Positions 8,507 through 17,848 of a DNA stretch of 64,000 nucleotides are shown one piece after another. Source of the stretch: Gordonia spumicola (GTDB lineage Bacteria; Actinomycetota; Actinomycetes; Mycobacteriales; Mycobacteriaceae). A program made the translations under genes and the position numbers. Positions within the stretch are counted from its first letter, which is position 1. Each line of letters begins with the position of its first letter. The notes below the pieces were generated by a model. That model saw only the letters and a program-made list of their open reading frames with translations, had not been told where the DNA came from and made no database searches. The stretch spans positions 124,001-188,000 of the forward strand of contig NZ_BJOV01000002.1 of the NCBI RefSeq assembly GCF_009932475.1, written 5' to 3'.

Positions 8507-10179
8507 GACTGCGCTCCTTCCGATTCGAGCAGCGCGGCGACATCGGCGCGCAGGCTCTTCTTGTTGATCTTCCCGACGTTGGTCTTCGGCAGCTCCGCCA
8601 CCCAGACCAGCCGTTCGGGCCATTTGAATTTGGCGACGCCGAGTCCGTCCATATGGCCCTGGACCTGCGTCATCGAAAGCTCGGACGCCCCTTCTCCGGC
8701 GACGACGAACGCACACACCTTCTCGCCGAGCCGCGCGTCGGGCATGGCGACGACCGCGGCCGCGGCGATCCCCGGATGACGCATCAGCAGCACCTCGACC
8801 TCCTCGGCGTTCACCTTCTCGCCGCCGCGGTTGATCAGGTCCTTGATCCGGCCCTCGATCGACAGGTTGGGTCTGCCGTCGGCGTCCCGGCGCACCGCGG
8901 CCAGGTCGCCGGTGCGGTAGAAGCCGTCCGAGGTGAAGGCGCTCGCATTGTGTTCGGCCGCGTCGAAGTACCCGCGGATCGTGTACGGGCCGCGGCAGCA
9001 CAACTCGCCGACCTCACCGTCGGCCAGTTCGGTCTCCCGACCCGGTTCGAGGATGCGGATCTCGTCGGACGGCGCGATCGCCCAGCCGACGGTCGACGAC
9101 CGGAATCGGGCAGGCGAGTCGAGCGTCGACACCATGAACATGCCTTCGCTCATGCCGAACATCTGCCCCGCCCAGCGGCGACCGCCGTCGTCGACCCGCG
9201 CGAACAGGTCGGCGGACACTTTGGCCCCGGACAGGACGGTGTGACGCACGGTCGCCAGCAGCGGCTCGAACTCCGGCGACTGCACGGCCCGGTAGTGGCC
9301 GTGCCCGATCAGCAGATCGGTGACGCCCGCGTCCGACATCAACGCGAACGCCGCGACGTGGTCGGGGTTCGCCAACACCAGCGTTGCGCCGACCGAGTGC
9401 GCGGCGTGCAACGCACACGAGATGCCCGCATTGTGGATCACCGGAATCAGGTGTCCCACAAGCGAATCGGCCGACCAGTCAAGGGCTCGGGCGTAGAACA
9501 GCGCGTTGTTCCAGTACTCCGCGTGGATCCGCGGGATCACCTTGGGAACGCCCGTGGTGCCGCCCGACAGCTGGAAGACGGCGACGTCCTCCGAGGCGAT
9601 GCCCGCCTCAACCGACTCGACGAACGCGCGGGCGTCCGCCGGGTCGATGTCGACGCCGAGCTCCTCGATGCGGTCGACGCCTTCGGCGCGCTCGCCGACG
9701 GTGAACAGGTGCGCCATCGCGGGCTGCTGCGCGGCGACGTCACGGGCGAACCCGACGAGGTCGAACGACAGTCCGGTCTCGACGATGTGCGCCACCGCTC
9801 CGACCTTCGGCCCGATGTGCCCGATCTCGTGCATGCGGTGCTGAGCGAGCGTCGCGACCGGGATCAGTCCGGCCTTGAGGCATCCGTACCAGGCGAGGAC
9901 TGTCGCGAGGCGGTTGGTGACCTGGAAGATCACCGGGTCGCGAGGCGCCAGCCCACGGGCACCGAACGCCGCCGCGATCTGATCCGTCCGTTCGTCGAGC
10001 TCACGGTAGGTGAGGGTGCCGTCGGCGGTGATCAGCGCGGGTCGGTCGGGGTCGGCGAGCGCGGCGTCGTGGAACCGGCGGCCGGTGGGCAGCTCGCTCC
10101 ACTCCCCGCTCGTCCGATAGGCCTCGGCCACGTCGGCGGGGTACGGCACGAGAGCGCCGCCCCAGTCGAATGCAGTCAC
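8503..10179 (-). CDS. Aryl-acid adenylating enzyme (DhbE/EntE/SdgA-like)
   Basis: 558 residues of the ANL superfamily. Motifs in order: P-loop LSGGTTGVPKV, the aryl-acid pocket stretch HNAGISCALH, FGMSEG (A5), YRTGDLA (A7) and the C-terminal catalytic Lys in NVGKINKKSLR. Length and pocket resemble 2,3-dihydroxybenzoate or salicylate AMP ligases. In the streptomycete salicylate route (SdgA/B/C) such an enzyme feeds a CoA transfer step and then a flavin hydroxylase; a hydroxylase of that kind follows here with a 4-bp overlap. No aryl carrier protein is present, which argues for catabolism rather than siderophore assembly. Confidence 0.82.
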   Translation of the reverse strand: MTAFDWGGALVPYPADVAEAYRTSGEWSELPTGRRFHDAALADPDRPALITADGTLTYRELDERTDQIAAAFGARGLAPRDPVIFQVTNRLATVLAWYGCLKAGLIPVATLAQHRMHEIGHIGPKVGAVAHIVETGLSFDLVGFARDVAAQQPAMAHLFTVGERAEGVDRIEELGVDIDPADARAFVESVEAGIASEDVAVFQLSGGTTGVPKVIPRIHAEYWNNALFYARALDWSADSLVGHLIPVIHNAGISCALHAAHSVGATLVLANPDHVAAFALMSDAGVTDLLIGHGHYRAVQSPEFEPLLATVRHTVLSGAKVSADLFARVDDGGRRWAGQMFGMSEGMFMVSTLDSPARFRSSTVGWAIAPSDEIRILEPGRETELADGEVGELCCRGPYTIRGYFDAAEHNASAFTSDGFYRTGDLAAVRRDADGRPNLSIEGRIKDLINRGGEKVNAEEVEVLLMRHPGIAAAAVVAMPDARLGEKVCAFVVAGEGASELSMTQVQGHMDGLGVAKFKWPERLVWVAELPKTNVGKINKKSLRADVAALLESEGAQS

Positions 10180-10188
10180 GTCGAACTC

Positions 10189-12510
10189 CTAGACCGTCGG
10201 TGCGGCGGGCAGCAGGCTGGTGAGCTCGCCGACGTGATCGGGATGATCGGCCGGGACGATGCCCGAGTACACGGCGGTGAAGCAGCCGGGGCAGCACTGC
10301 TGGCGGAAGACGACGTCGGCGTCCACGTACTCGCCGGGCGCGGACGTGACCTGCGGTCCGGCCTCGCTCGACGGTCCCTCGTAGTGGGCCAGCGACAGGT
10401 GTCCGGACTTGGTGTCGCCCAGGATCCGGCCGCAGTGGGCGCAGGCGATCACCTTGGCGTCGCCGATCGTGAGCTGGGCGAGGTTGTCGTCCACGCGACG
10501 TGCCGCGGACAGGTCGACGCGGGCGTCTTGCGACGCCGGGATCGTCGAGCGGTCTCGACGCTGCGCGAGCATCTCGTCGCGCGTGGCCGCGGTGGCCGCC
10601 TCGTCGACGGACTCGCCGTCGACGACGACGCCGTAGTTCACCAGGGCGCCGTCGGTGGTCACCTTGCCGTTGACGACGTCGGCGGCCACCGACGCCGGGT
10701 CACGGCGCAGCGGGTCGCCGTACCCGCCGCCGCCCTGCCAGTGCATGAACAGCACCTCACCGGGGGCCAGATAGCTCTCGGCGTAGCAGGCGCCGATCTC
10801 CTGGGTGCCGCCCAGCTCGTCGAGGTTCGCCGGCAGCTTTCCGGCCTTGATCAGGTCGCCGATCGCAGAGTCTCGGGCCAGGATCTCCAGGCCCGTGTTG
10901 CCCGGCAGACCACCGGCGAGACCGCCGTTCTGCGCGACGGCCTTGCCTGCCGACGCGAACACCAGACCCATCGGGACGCTGCTGCCGTACGGGGTGACCG
11001 CGAGCGATGCGCTGACGCCGCCGCGCATCCGGCCGGGGCCGCCGGAGTCGGGTTCCTCCCGCCGCCACAGGGTGAGCAGCGGGTACAGGAACTCGGTCAT
11101 CTCGGTGTCCGGGATGCGGCCCATCGGGATGCAGAACAGGCCGCCGGTGTCCATGCCGTCGGCGACGGGCCGTGCACCGTAGCCGCCTGCCATCGGTTCC
11201 ATCATGATGTTCAGGAACGGCACCGGCTGCTCGCCACGCTCGTCCAGACCTGCGACGACGGCGGTGTCCCAGGTGCCGCAGCACGACGCCTGCACATTCT
11301 TGCCGAGCTCGATGTCCTGGTCGAGCATCTGCGCGAGGCATTCGGCGATCAGATTGCCGGTGAGCCACGCGGGCCCGATCGGTCCGCGGCTCACCGCGGC
11401 CGGGAACGTCGCGTTGTTGATCGTCCCCGCTTCGGAGACGAGTTCGAAGCAGCGCATCAGACCGCCCGCCGACCACGGGATGTCCCCGGCGAGGATCGGC
11501 AGCAGGGCCAGCATCACGCCGCCGCGCATGCCGGCGTAGGTGCAGTTGATGACGCCGGTCTGCGGATCTGTTCCGGTGAAGTCGAACGTCAAGTGATCGT
11601 CCTGCTTGGTCATGGCGACGGTGATCTTGTGCAGGCCGCGGTCGCCCGTCGACGCCTGGTCCTGGTACCCGGTGGCCTTCCAGGTACCGTCGGGAAGCGA
11701 CGTCAGCTTGGTGCGGAGACGCCCCTCGGCGTCGTTCATCATGCGCTTCATGACGGCCTTGACGGTGTCGGCGCCGTACTGCTCGATCACCGCGAGGAGG
11801 CGGTTGCGGCCGACCGTGTTGGCGCCGATCTTGGCCCGCAGGTCGAGGCCGACGAGCATCGGGACCCGTGATCGGCGGGTCCACGCGTCGGCGACGTCGC
11901 GCTGCAGCACGTAGTCGCGGACGACCTTGATCGGCGGCGTCGGCAGCGACTCGGAGAACACGTCCTTCGCGCCCGGATCGAACGAACCGAGACCCGAGCC
12001 GCCGAGGTCGGGCTCGTGGCAGATGGCGCTGGTCCAGCCGAAGAGCTTGCCGTCGTAGAAGATCGGCTGGTACACGATCACGTCGCTCTAGTGCAGACCG
12101 CCGCCCACCCACGGGTCGTTGCAGAGGAACATGTCGCCTTCGACGATCCCCGGGTTGTCGGAGCGGTTCTGCAGAGTCCAGTAGATGGCGAGGTCGACGG
12201 CGCCGACGAGCATCGTGTTGTAGAGGCCGACCTGGACTTCCTGGCCCACTTCGTCGCTGACCGCGAAGTCGAAGTCGTTGGCGTCGGTCACGATCGGCGA
12301 TCCGGACATGCGCTTGAGCGCCTCGCCCATCTCGTCGGTCACCGACCACAAGCGGTGACGGATCACCTCGTAGGTGAGCGGGTCGACGGCGTCGATCTGC
12401 TCCTGGGTCACGGTGTGCAGCGGCACCTTGGCGCCGACGGCGCGACTGAGTGCTTCGGGGTCCACGGGGCGGCTCGAGAACACCTCGGAGCCGGGAATCG
12501 GTGCGGTCAT
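10189..12510 (-). pseudogene. hyuB: Hydantoinase B/oxoprolinase-family subunit, interrupted by in-frame TAG
   Basis: One continuous frame of 773 codons from ATG 12510 (RBS AGGAG) to 10189, broken by TAG at 12090-12088. Before it the frame ends GDMFLCNDPWVGGGLH; after it reads SDVIVYQPIFYDGKLFGWTS. HyuB relatives have a Gln or similar after this LH, so a CAG-to-TAG change explains the break. The second half carries the family core (INCTYAGMRGGV, MEPMAGGYGARP, HWQGGGGYGDPL) and a Cys-rich tail (CAHCG, CCPGC) as in acetone/acetophenone-carboxylase-like subunits. It should pair with HyuA 20 bp upstream for ATP-dependent amide opening or carboxylation. It may be inactive, wrongly sequenced, or read through. 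Confidence 0.85.
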
Positions 12511-12530
12511 GTCAATTCTCCTAGAGGTCT

Positions 12531-14639
12531 TCAGGCCTGGTCGACCGTGATGTGCAGGTTGCCGAGTCGATCGATGGTTCCGGTGGTGTCGTGGGGGACG
12601 ACGACGGTGGTGGTCGGGACCTCGATGACGGCCGGGCCGCGCAGGACGTGGCCCGCCCGCAGCTTCGTGTAGTCGTAGATGTCGGTGTCGACGTAGCCGC
12701 GGGTGGCGCCGAGGCACACCTTGCGGACGCCGGTCAGTGCGACCGACGCGTCCGCCGACTCGCCGGCGGCCAGTTCGGGGAGGACCGGCGAGAACGGCAG
12801 GACGCCGGTGCCGCGGACTCGGTAGGTGATCGCCTGGACGCCTGCCTCCCGGAACCCGGAGTCCTTGCCGTACAGGTCGCCGTAGCGCTGCTCGAACACC
12901 GCTTCGGCGTCAGCGAGCTTCTGCGCGTCGAGGTCGCCGCCGGGGATCGGGGTGGCGACCTCCGCGAGCTGCATCGTGTACCGCATGTCGATCTCGCGCT
13001 CGATCTCGACGGACGAGAAGTGCAGCCCCTGCCGTTCGAGCATCTCGCGGACCTGGGACTCGAGGCCTTCGAAGTTGGCCTGGACGCGGGCCGGGTCGAG
13101 CGGCAACGCCGCCGGGTCGGACATCTCCTTGGCGAGCACGATGTCCGACGACGCGAGGCCGTACGCGGAGAACGCCGAGGCCACCTGGCCGAGCGGGACG
13201 ACGACGTCGGTGGCTCCGATCTCCTGTGCGTACAGGCCGCAGTGGGCGGGGCCGGAACCGCCGAACGCGTAGACGATGAAGTCGCGCGGGTCGTGACCCG
13301 CCTCGACGACGGTCTTGCGGAGGAGGTCGCCGGTCTGCGCGTTCTGCACCTCGTAGATCGCGGCGGCGGCGTCTTCCACGGACAACCCGAGGGGTTCGGC
13401 GATGCGGGTGCGGATGGCCTCACGGGCCAGGCTCACGTCGAGGGCGCGGCGGCCACCGAGGAGTCCGCGCTCGGGGATTATGCCCAGCACCAGGTTCGCG
13501 TCGGTGTTGGTGGGCTCGGTGCCGCCGTTGCCATAGCAGGCCGGGCCGGGGACGGCCTGCGCGCTGTGCGGACCGATCTGCAGGTTGCCGCCCGCATCGA
13601 TCCAGGCGATCGCGCCGCCGCCGGAGCCGATGGCGTGGACCTCGAGGGTCGGCACGTTGATCGGGTGATGGTTGATGATCGTCGTGGACGATCGGACGGG
13701 TTCGCCGCCGACGATGAGGCCGGCCAGGAAGGTGGTGCCGCCCGCGTCGGTGGCGATGATGTTGTCATGGCCGAGCTGCTGTCCGAGTTGGACGGCGCCG
13801 ACCACACCGCCGGTGAGGACCGAGCCGACAGTCGAGATGGCGTTGCCGGGGGCCTCGGCCGCCGCGACCGCGCCGCCGTTGCTCTGCATCACAAGCAGCG
13901 GACCGGTCAGCTTGTGATCACGGAGCTTGGTCTCGAGCTCGCCGAGATAGTCGCGCAGACCCGGACCGACCTGGGTGCTCATGATCGTCGTCGCATTGCG
14001 GGCGAACTCGCGGATGCGGGGCGACACCTCGCTGGAGATCGCGACGAACAGGCTCGGGTCGATCTCGTGGGCGATCTCGCGGATCCGCTGCTCGTGCGCC
14101 GGGTTGCGGAACGACCACAGCAGCGACACGGCGATCGCGCTGATGCCGTCGGCGATCAGCGTGCGGACGGCGGCGCGCACCTCGTCCTCGTCGAGGGGCA
14201 CAACAACGCGGCCGTCGCGGTCGACCCGCTCGGTCACTTCGAGGGCGTGACGCTTGCGGACGAGGCCGTGGGACTTGCTCTGCCCGATGGGGTTCTGCAG
14301 TTCTTCGGGCGCCCGGCCGAGGTAGCGGCCCTCGACGTTCATGATGTAGATCGAGTCGCGGTGCCCCTTGGTGGTGAGGAACCCGATGTCGGGGACTTTG
14401 TTCATCACCAGTGCGTTGAGCGACGACGTGGTGCCGTGCGCGATGTGATGCGTGTTCGCGAGCATCTCGTCGAGCGACTGCCCGAGTTGCTCGGCGAGGA
14501 CCTCGAGCACGTCCATCACGCCTTCCGAGTAGTCGGGCGGGGTGGACGGAGCCTTGCCCGCCACCACCATTCCTTCTCCGTCGTCCAGAACTGCGTCGGT
14601 GAACGTGCCACCGACATCGACGCCGATTACGTATGCCAT
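12531..14639 (-). CDS. hyuA: Hydantoinase A/oxoprolinase-family ATPase subunit
   Basis: 702 residues. N-terminal actin-like ATP-binding signature VIGVDVGGTFTDAVL (4-18), HGTTSSLNALV, the central VMQSNGGAV and TDAGGTTFLAGLI, and YAFGGSGPAHCGLYA towards the end: the HyuA/acetone carboxylase/5-oxoprolinase family. It works with a HyuB partner, encoded immediately downstream. It is the first gene of the minus-strand operon; the divergent maleate-isomerase-type gene starts at 14905. Possible reactions are ATP-dependent opening of a cyclic amide or carboxylation of a ketone; the sequence alone does not decide. Confidence 0.9.
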   Translation of the reverse strand: MAYVIGVDVGGTFTDAVLDDGEGMVVAGKAPSTPPDYSEGVMDVLEVLAEQLGQSLDEMLANTHHIAHGTTSSLNALVMNKVPDIGFLTTKGHRDSIYIMNVEGRYLGRAPEELQNPIGQSKSHGLVRKRHALEVTERVDRDGRVVVPLDEDEVRAAVRTLIADGISAIAVSLLWSFRNPAHEQRIREIAHEIDPSLFVAISSEVSPRIREFARNATTIMSTQVGPGLRDYLGELETKLRDHKLTGPLLVMQSNGGAVAAAEAPGNAISTVGSVLTGGVVGAVQLGQQLGHDNIIATDAGGTTFLAGLIVGGEPVRSSTTIINHHPINVPTLEVHAIGSGGGAIAWIDAGGNLQIGPHSAQAVPGPACYGNGGTEPTNTDANLVLGIIPERGLLGGRRALDVSLAREAIRTRIAEPLGLSVEDAAAAIYEVQNAQTGDLLRKTVVEAGHDPRDFIVYAFGGSGPAHCGLYAQEIGATDVVVPLGQVASAFSAYGLASSDIVLAKEMSDPAALPLDPARVQANFEGLESQVREMLERQGLHFSSVEIEREIDMRYTMQLAEVATPIPGGDLDAQKLADAEAVFEQRYGDLYGKDSGFREAGVQAITYRVRGTGVLPFSPVLPELAAGESADASVALTGVRKVCLGATRGYVDTDIYDYTKLRAGHVLRGPAVIEVPTTTVVVPHDTTGTIDRLGNLHITVDQA

Positions 14640-14677
14640 GAGCCCTGAGATCTCCTTCTGACGTGCCCACCACCCTA

Positions 14678-14801
14678 GTGATGCGCATCACCTGATGCTT
14701 GCTGACGTCGATTATTCGACGCTTGCGCAAAGAAAGTCAAGAGCAGAGCGTAAATTTCTCGACGGTCGCGTCGATGAAGTTCCAGATGGCCTCTCATCTG
14801 G
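14678..14801. promoter_or_regulatory. Divergent control region with three dyads
   Basis: The 265-bp gap between hyuA and the gene at 14905 has no ORF but three inverted repeats: GTGATGCGCATCAC (14678-14691, perfect), CGTCGA-TTAT-TCGACG (14706-14721, perfect) and CCAGATG-N6-CATCTGG (14782-14801, perfect arms). Candidate operators for the TetR at 6226 or an outside regulator. Confidence 0.5.
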
Positions 14802-14904
14802 CATTTCAAATGAACCCAGTTGCCTCGGAGGACTTGACGAACGAACCGAACGGTCCAATACTCGTCACTAACGACGAATAATTGACACCCACCGAGAGGC
14901 ACCA

Positions 14905-15648
14905 ATGAACACCCACCGCATCGGGCTGGTCGTTCCCAGCTCCAACGTCACCGTCGAGACCGAGATGCCGCGCATCCTCGGCGCCCACCCGGACGCCGAC
15001 TTCTCGTTCCATTCCACCCGCATGCGCATGCACCAGGTGTCGCCCGAAGGTCTCGCCGCGATGAACGCGCAGCGCGAGCGCTGCGTCCTCGAGATCGGCG
15101 ACGCCTCGCCCGAGGTGATCCTCTACGCGTGCCTCGTCGCGATCATGGTCGGCGGCCCCGGCGAGCATCAGCGCGTCGAATCCGCCGTCGCCGAACAACT
15201 CGCCACGGGTGGATCGGAAGCCCGTATCCGGTCGAGTGCAGGCGTGCTCGTCGAAGGCGTGCGCGCACTCGACGCGAAACGGGTCAGCCTGGTGATGCCG
15301 TACATGCGGCCGCTCGCCGAGCGGGTCGTCGCATATCTGGAGGCCGAAGGAATCGAGATCGTGGAATGGCGGGCCCTCGAAGTGGCCGACAACAACGACG
15401 TCGGCTGCATCCCCGGCGACCGAATCATGGAGGCGGCCCGCTCCCTCGACCTGACCGGCGTCGACGCCCTCGTCATCAGCTGCTGCGTGCAGATGCCGTC
15501 ACTGCACCTCGTCGACGCCGCCGAGAAGGAGTTCGGGCTGCCCGTGCTGTCCGCCGCAACCGCGGGCGCCTACAGCATCCTCCGCGGCCTCGACCTGCCC
15601 GTCACCATCCCCGGCGCAGGCAGCCTCCTGCGCTCCGACCTCGACTAG
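14905..15648 (+). CDS. Maleate cis-trans isomerase family protein (Asp/Glu racemase superfamily)
   Basis: 247 residues. Starts RIGLVVPSSNVTVETEMP, as in maleate isomerases and arylmalonate decarboxylase relatives. The two catalytic cysteines fall at Cys76 (YACLVA) and Cys194 (ISCCVQMPS), the positions I recall for the Nocardia maleate isomerase. Family role: maleate to fumarate, the last step of nicotinate-type ring degradation. First gene of the plus-strand set, with GAGAGGC upstream and 9 bp to the VOC gene. A different substrate within the superfamily is possible. Confidence 0.75.
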   Translation: MNTHRIGLVVPSSNVTVETEMPRILGAHPDADFSFHSTRMRMHQVSPEGLAAMNAQRERCVLEIGDASPEVILYACLVAIMVGGPGEHQRVESAVAEQLATGGSEARIRSSAGVLVEGVRALDAKRVSLVMPYMRPLAERVVAYLEAEGIEIVEWRALEVADNNDVGCIPGDRIMEAARSLDLTGVDALVISCCVQMPSLHLVDAAEKEFGLPVLSAATAGAYSILRGLDLPVTIPGAGSLLRSDLD

Positions 15649-15657
15649 GAGTTCGAC

Positions 15658-16281
15658 ATGTCCGAATCAGCACACCTCGTACAGGGCGTCGACCACGTCG
15701 CCTACCCCACCTTCGACCCGGCGGGCACTGTTCGGTTCTACCGCGACACCCTCGGCTTCCCCGTGGTGCACTCGATCTGCGCCGCGGGTTGGGGGCCCGA
15801 CGAGCACCCCGACTTCATCCACTTCTTCTTCGACATCGGCAATGGGGACCGCCTCGCGTTCTTCTACTACTTCGGTCTGGAGCCGTTCGACGGCGGACCG
15901 CAGGGCGACTCGTACTCGCGGTTCGGCGAGGAGGTCCCGATCTGGTTCATCCGGTCGCGGCACCTCGCCATCCACGTCGAGAGCGAGGAGCACCTGATGG
16001 AGTACCGTCGCCGCCTCGACGCCAGCGACTGGCCCGTGGAGATGCAGATCCAGCACGAGACGATCGAGTCGATCTACACCCACGATCCCAACGGCTACAT
16101 GATCGAGATCACCCGCGCGATGCGACCGGTGACGCCGCAGGAAGACCTCGACGCCAACCTGACGATCGACGCGCTCGTCGACATCGTCTCCGCACCGAAT
16201 CCTTCGATGGACGCACTGCTCGTCCGCAAGGCCGAACTGATCGTCGAACGCGCCGAGGCGTGGCAGGAGGTGCAGGCGTGA
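15658..16281 (+). CDS. VOC-family (glyoxalase/extradiol dioxygenase fold) protein
   Basis: 207 residues. VOC metal-site pattern: His13 in GVDHVAYP, His106 in RHLAIHVES, Glu150 in NGYMIEITR, with FYRDTLGFPVV in the first beta-alpha-beta unit. RBS AGGAG before ATG 15658. The ~50-residue C-terminal tail is helical and extra. Could be a ring-cleaving dioxygenase or an isomerase/hydrolase; the aromatic-rich stretch FIHFFFDIGNGDRLAFFYYF suggests an aromatic pocket. It sits between the maleate-isomerase-type gene and the 81-aa gene in one transcription unit. Confidence 0.78.
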   Translation: MSESAHLVQGVDHVAYPTFDPAGTVRFYRDTLGFPVVHSICAAGWGPDEHPDFIHFFFDIGNGDRLAFFYYFGLEPFDGGPQGDSYSRFGEEVPIWFIRSRHLAIHVESEEHLMEYRRRLDASDWPVEMQIQHETIESIYTHDPNGYMIEITRAMRPVTPQEDLDANLTIDALVDIVSAPNPSMDALLVRKAELIVERAEAWQEVQA

Positions 16282-16526
16282 TGATCAGCGTTCTCGTGCT
16301 CGACGTCCCCGAGAACCGTCCCGTGGTGGAGGTGGCCGCGACGGCCGACACCGTCACCGTCGAACGGATCGGGCCGTACTTCAAGGTCAGCGCCCCCGGT
16401 GAGATCGTCATCGACCGTCGAGCCACCGGCTGTCGTCACGCCGTCTGGTACAGCAGTGTCGCCGGACTGATCGCGGCCCGCATCATCCAGTGGGACAAGG
16501 ACGCGATTCGTCTGGAGCAGCGATGA
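16281..16526 (+). CDS. 81-aa protein, remote resemblance to MmoB/DmpM effector proteins
   Basis: ATG 16281 overlaps the VOC stop (TGATG), and its TGA overlaps the next ATG, so it is translationally coupled on both sides. Visible pattern: VERIGPYFKVSAPGEIVIDR, then WYSSVAGLIAARIIQWDKDA. The order short strand, aromatic, Gly-Glu, SSxAG, acidic end recalls the coupling proteins of diiron monooxygenases (MmoB/DmpM), but the match is weak and no diiron hydroxylase is in the window. Real gene by coupling; function unassigned. Confidence 0.6.
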   Translation: MISVLVLDVPENRPVVEVAATADTVTVERIGPYFKVSAPGEIVIDRRATGCRHAVWYSSVAGLIAARIIQWDKDAIRLEQR

Positions 16527-17752
16527 CGTCGCCGCGGCTCGGCGCGGGCCGGTACATCGAGTCGGCGGCGATCCCGGAGTCCACGGTGACGTCGGCGCAC
16601 GAACTGTCGACGTCCGACGGCGCGAAGGTCAACGGCGTCCTGCGGACGACGCCCGGCGCGACGACGGTCGTGTCGTTGATGCACCCGCGGCAGGATCTCA
16701 CTCATCACGTTCTGGTTCCCGAACTGCTCGCGCGCGGCTACGCGGTATGGACGCAGGGCGCACGGTCGACGAACAACGACCTCAACCTGATCCACGAGCA
16801 GGCGTTGCTCGACGCCGCGGCGGGCCAGGTCCTTCTACGGGACCGCGGATTCGACAGGCGCGTCACACTCGGCCATTCGGGCGGTGGAACCCTGTTCGCC
16901 TTCTATCACCAGCAGGCGTGGCTGACGCCCGAGGAGCGTCTGACCGCCGCCCCGTCCGGCCGCCGTGTCGACCTCGCATCCGCCGACATGCCGGTCCCCG
17001 ACGCCGCCGTCTTCATGGCCCCGCATCCCGGACAAGGCGCGTTGCTGCAACGGCTCATCGACCCGTCGGTCGCCGACGAGACCGATCCCATGTCGGTGGA
17101 CGCGACGCTCGACCCGTTCTCCCCGGACAACGGTTTCGCCGAACCGGGGACGTCGTCGACGTACTCCCCCGAGTTCGTGATGCGGTACCGCTCGGCGCAG
17201 GCCGACCGAGTGGCGCGGCTCGATGCGCGTGCGCGGGAACTCGTCGCCGGCACGTCTGCCGCGCGCGCCCGTTTCGCCTCGTCTCAAGATCCGCGCGACC
17301 GCCGGGCGGCCCTCGCCCCGCAGGTGATGACCGTGTACCGCACGGACGCCGATCTGCGGTTCATGGACCTGTCGCTCGATCCGAACGATCGACCGTACGG
17401 CTCGCTGTTCGGCCGCCGCCCCGACCTCACCGACTACGGGCTCGTCGGATTCTGTCGGCTCGTCACGGCGGAGGCGTGGCTGTCCACGTGGTCTGCGAAC
17501 ACCACCAACGCCGACTTCCTGCGGTGCGCGCCAGGGGTCCGCGTGCCGTCGCTGTTCGTCGAGCTGACAGGCGACGCCGCGTGCTTCCCCGACGACGCGA
17601 GGGCGATGGTCGCCGCCCTCGGCTCGTCCGACGTGGAGCACCGCCGCGTGGCAGGCACACACTTCGGCGGACCGATCGCGTCCGGAGCTCCGACGGGCGC
17701 CTCACTCGCCGCCGCCGAGATCGGCGACTGGCTCGAAGCCCGTGGCTTCTGA
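16523..17752 (+). CDS. Alpha/beta hydrolase
   Basis: 409 residues from ATG 16523 (ATGA overlap with the 81-aa gene). Nucleophile Ser119 in the elbow GHSGGG, a late His380 in AGTHFGGP as the likely catalytic His, and large cap insertions between. No secretion signal. Larger than typical deformylases or esterases of ring-cleavage pathways (~270 residues). In context it probably hydrolyses an ester, lactone or amide intermediate; substrate unknown. Confidence 0.75.
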   Translation: MTSPRLGAGRYIESAAIPESTVTSAHELSTSDGAKVNGVLRTTPGATTVVSLMHPRQDLTHHVLVPELLARGYAVWTQGARSTNNDLNLIHEQALLDAAAGQVLLRDRGFDRRVTLGHSGGGTLFAFYHQQAWLTPEERLTAAPSGRRVDLASADMPVPDAAVFMAPHPGQGALLQRLIDPSVADETDPMSVDATLDPFSPDNGFAEPGTSSTYSPEFVMRYRSAQADRVARLDARARELVAGTSAARARFASSQDPRDRRAALAPQVMTVYRTDADLRFMDLSLDPNDRPYGSLFGRRPDLTDYGLVGFCRLVTAEAWLSTWSANTTNADFLRCAPGVRVPSLFVELTGDAACFPDDARAMVAALGSSDVEHRRVAGTHFGGPIASGAPTGASLAAAEIGDWLEARGF

Positions 17753-17848
17753 TCCCGTCCATCGCATCTACGCGTCTGGACTCCGCTCGACGAGCCGGGT
17801 GGGCGTCCACGCGGGAATTTCACGACCGCCCGGCCCGTTGCTCCACGC

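Noticed and set aside
8503-10179. Siderophore (DhbE/EntE) biosynthesis
   Set aside because: No carrier protein, isochorismate enzymes, NRPS or transporter nearby; the context is catabolic.
8653-11871. A 1072-codon open frame on the plus strand
   Set aside because: It is antisense to the ligase and hyuB genes, has no domain, and its Arg/Gly/Val-rich make-up is the usual high-GC shadow. Same verdict for 432-2165, 12552-14648, 19811-21637, 53992-55617 and 58163-59683.
5707-12090. Genome-wide reassignment of TAG, suggested by two in-frame TAG codons
   Set aside because: TAG is used as an ordinary stop by several intact genes here (maleate isomerase-type 15648, NCS2 permease 44890, csbD 50969, SRPBCC 52477, MFS 55587), so general recoding is excluded; only local events remain.
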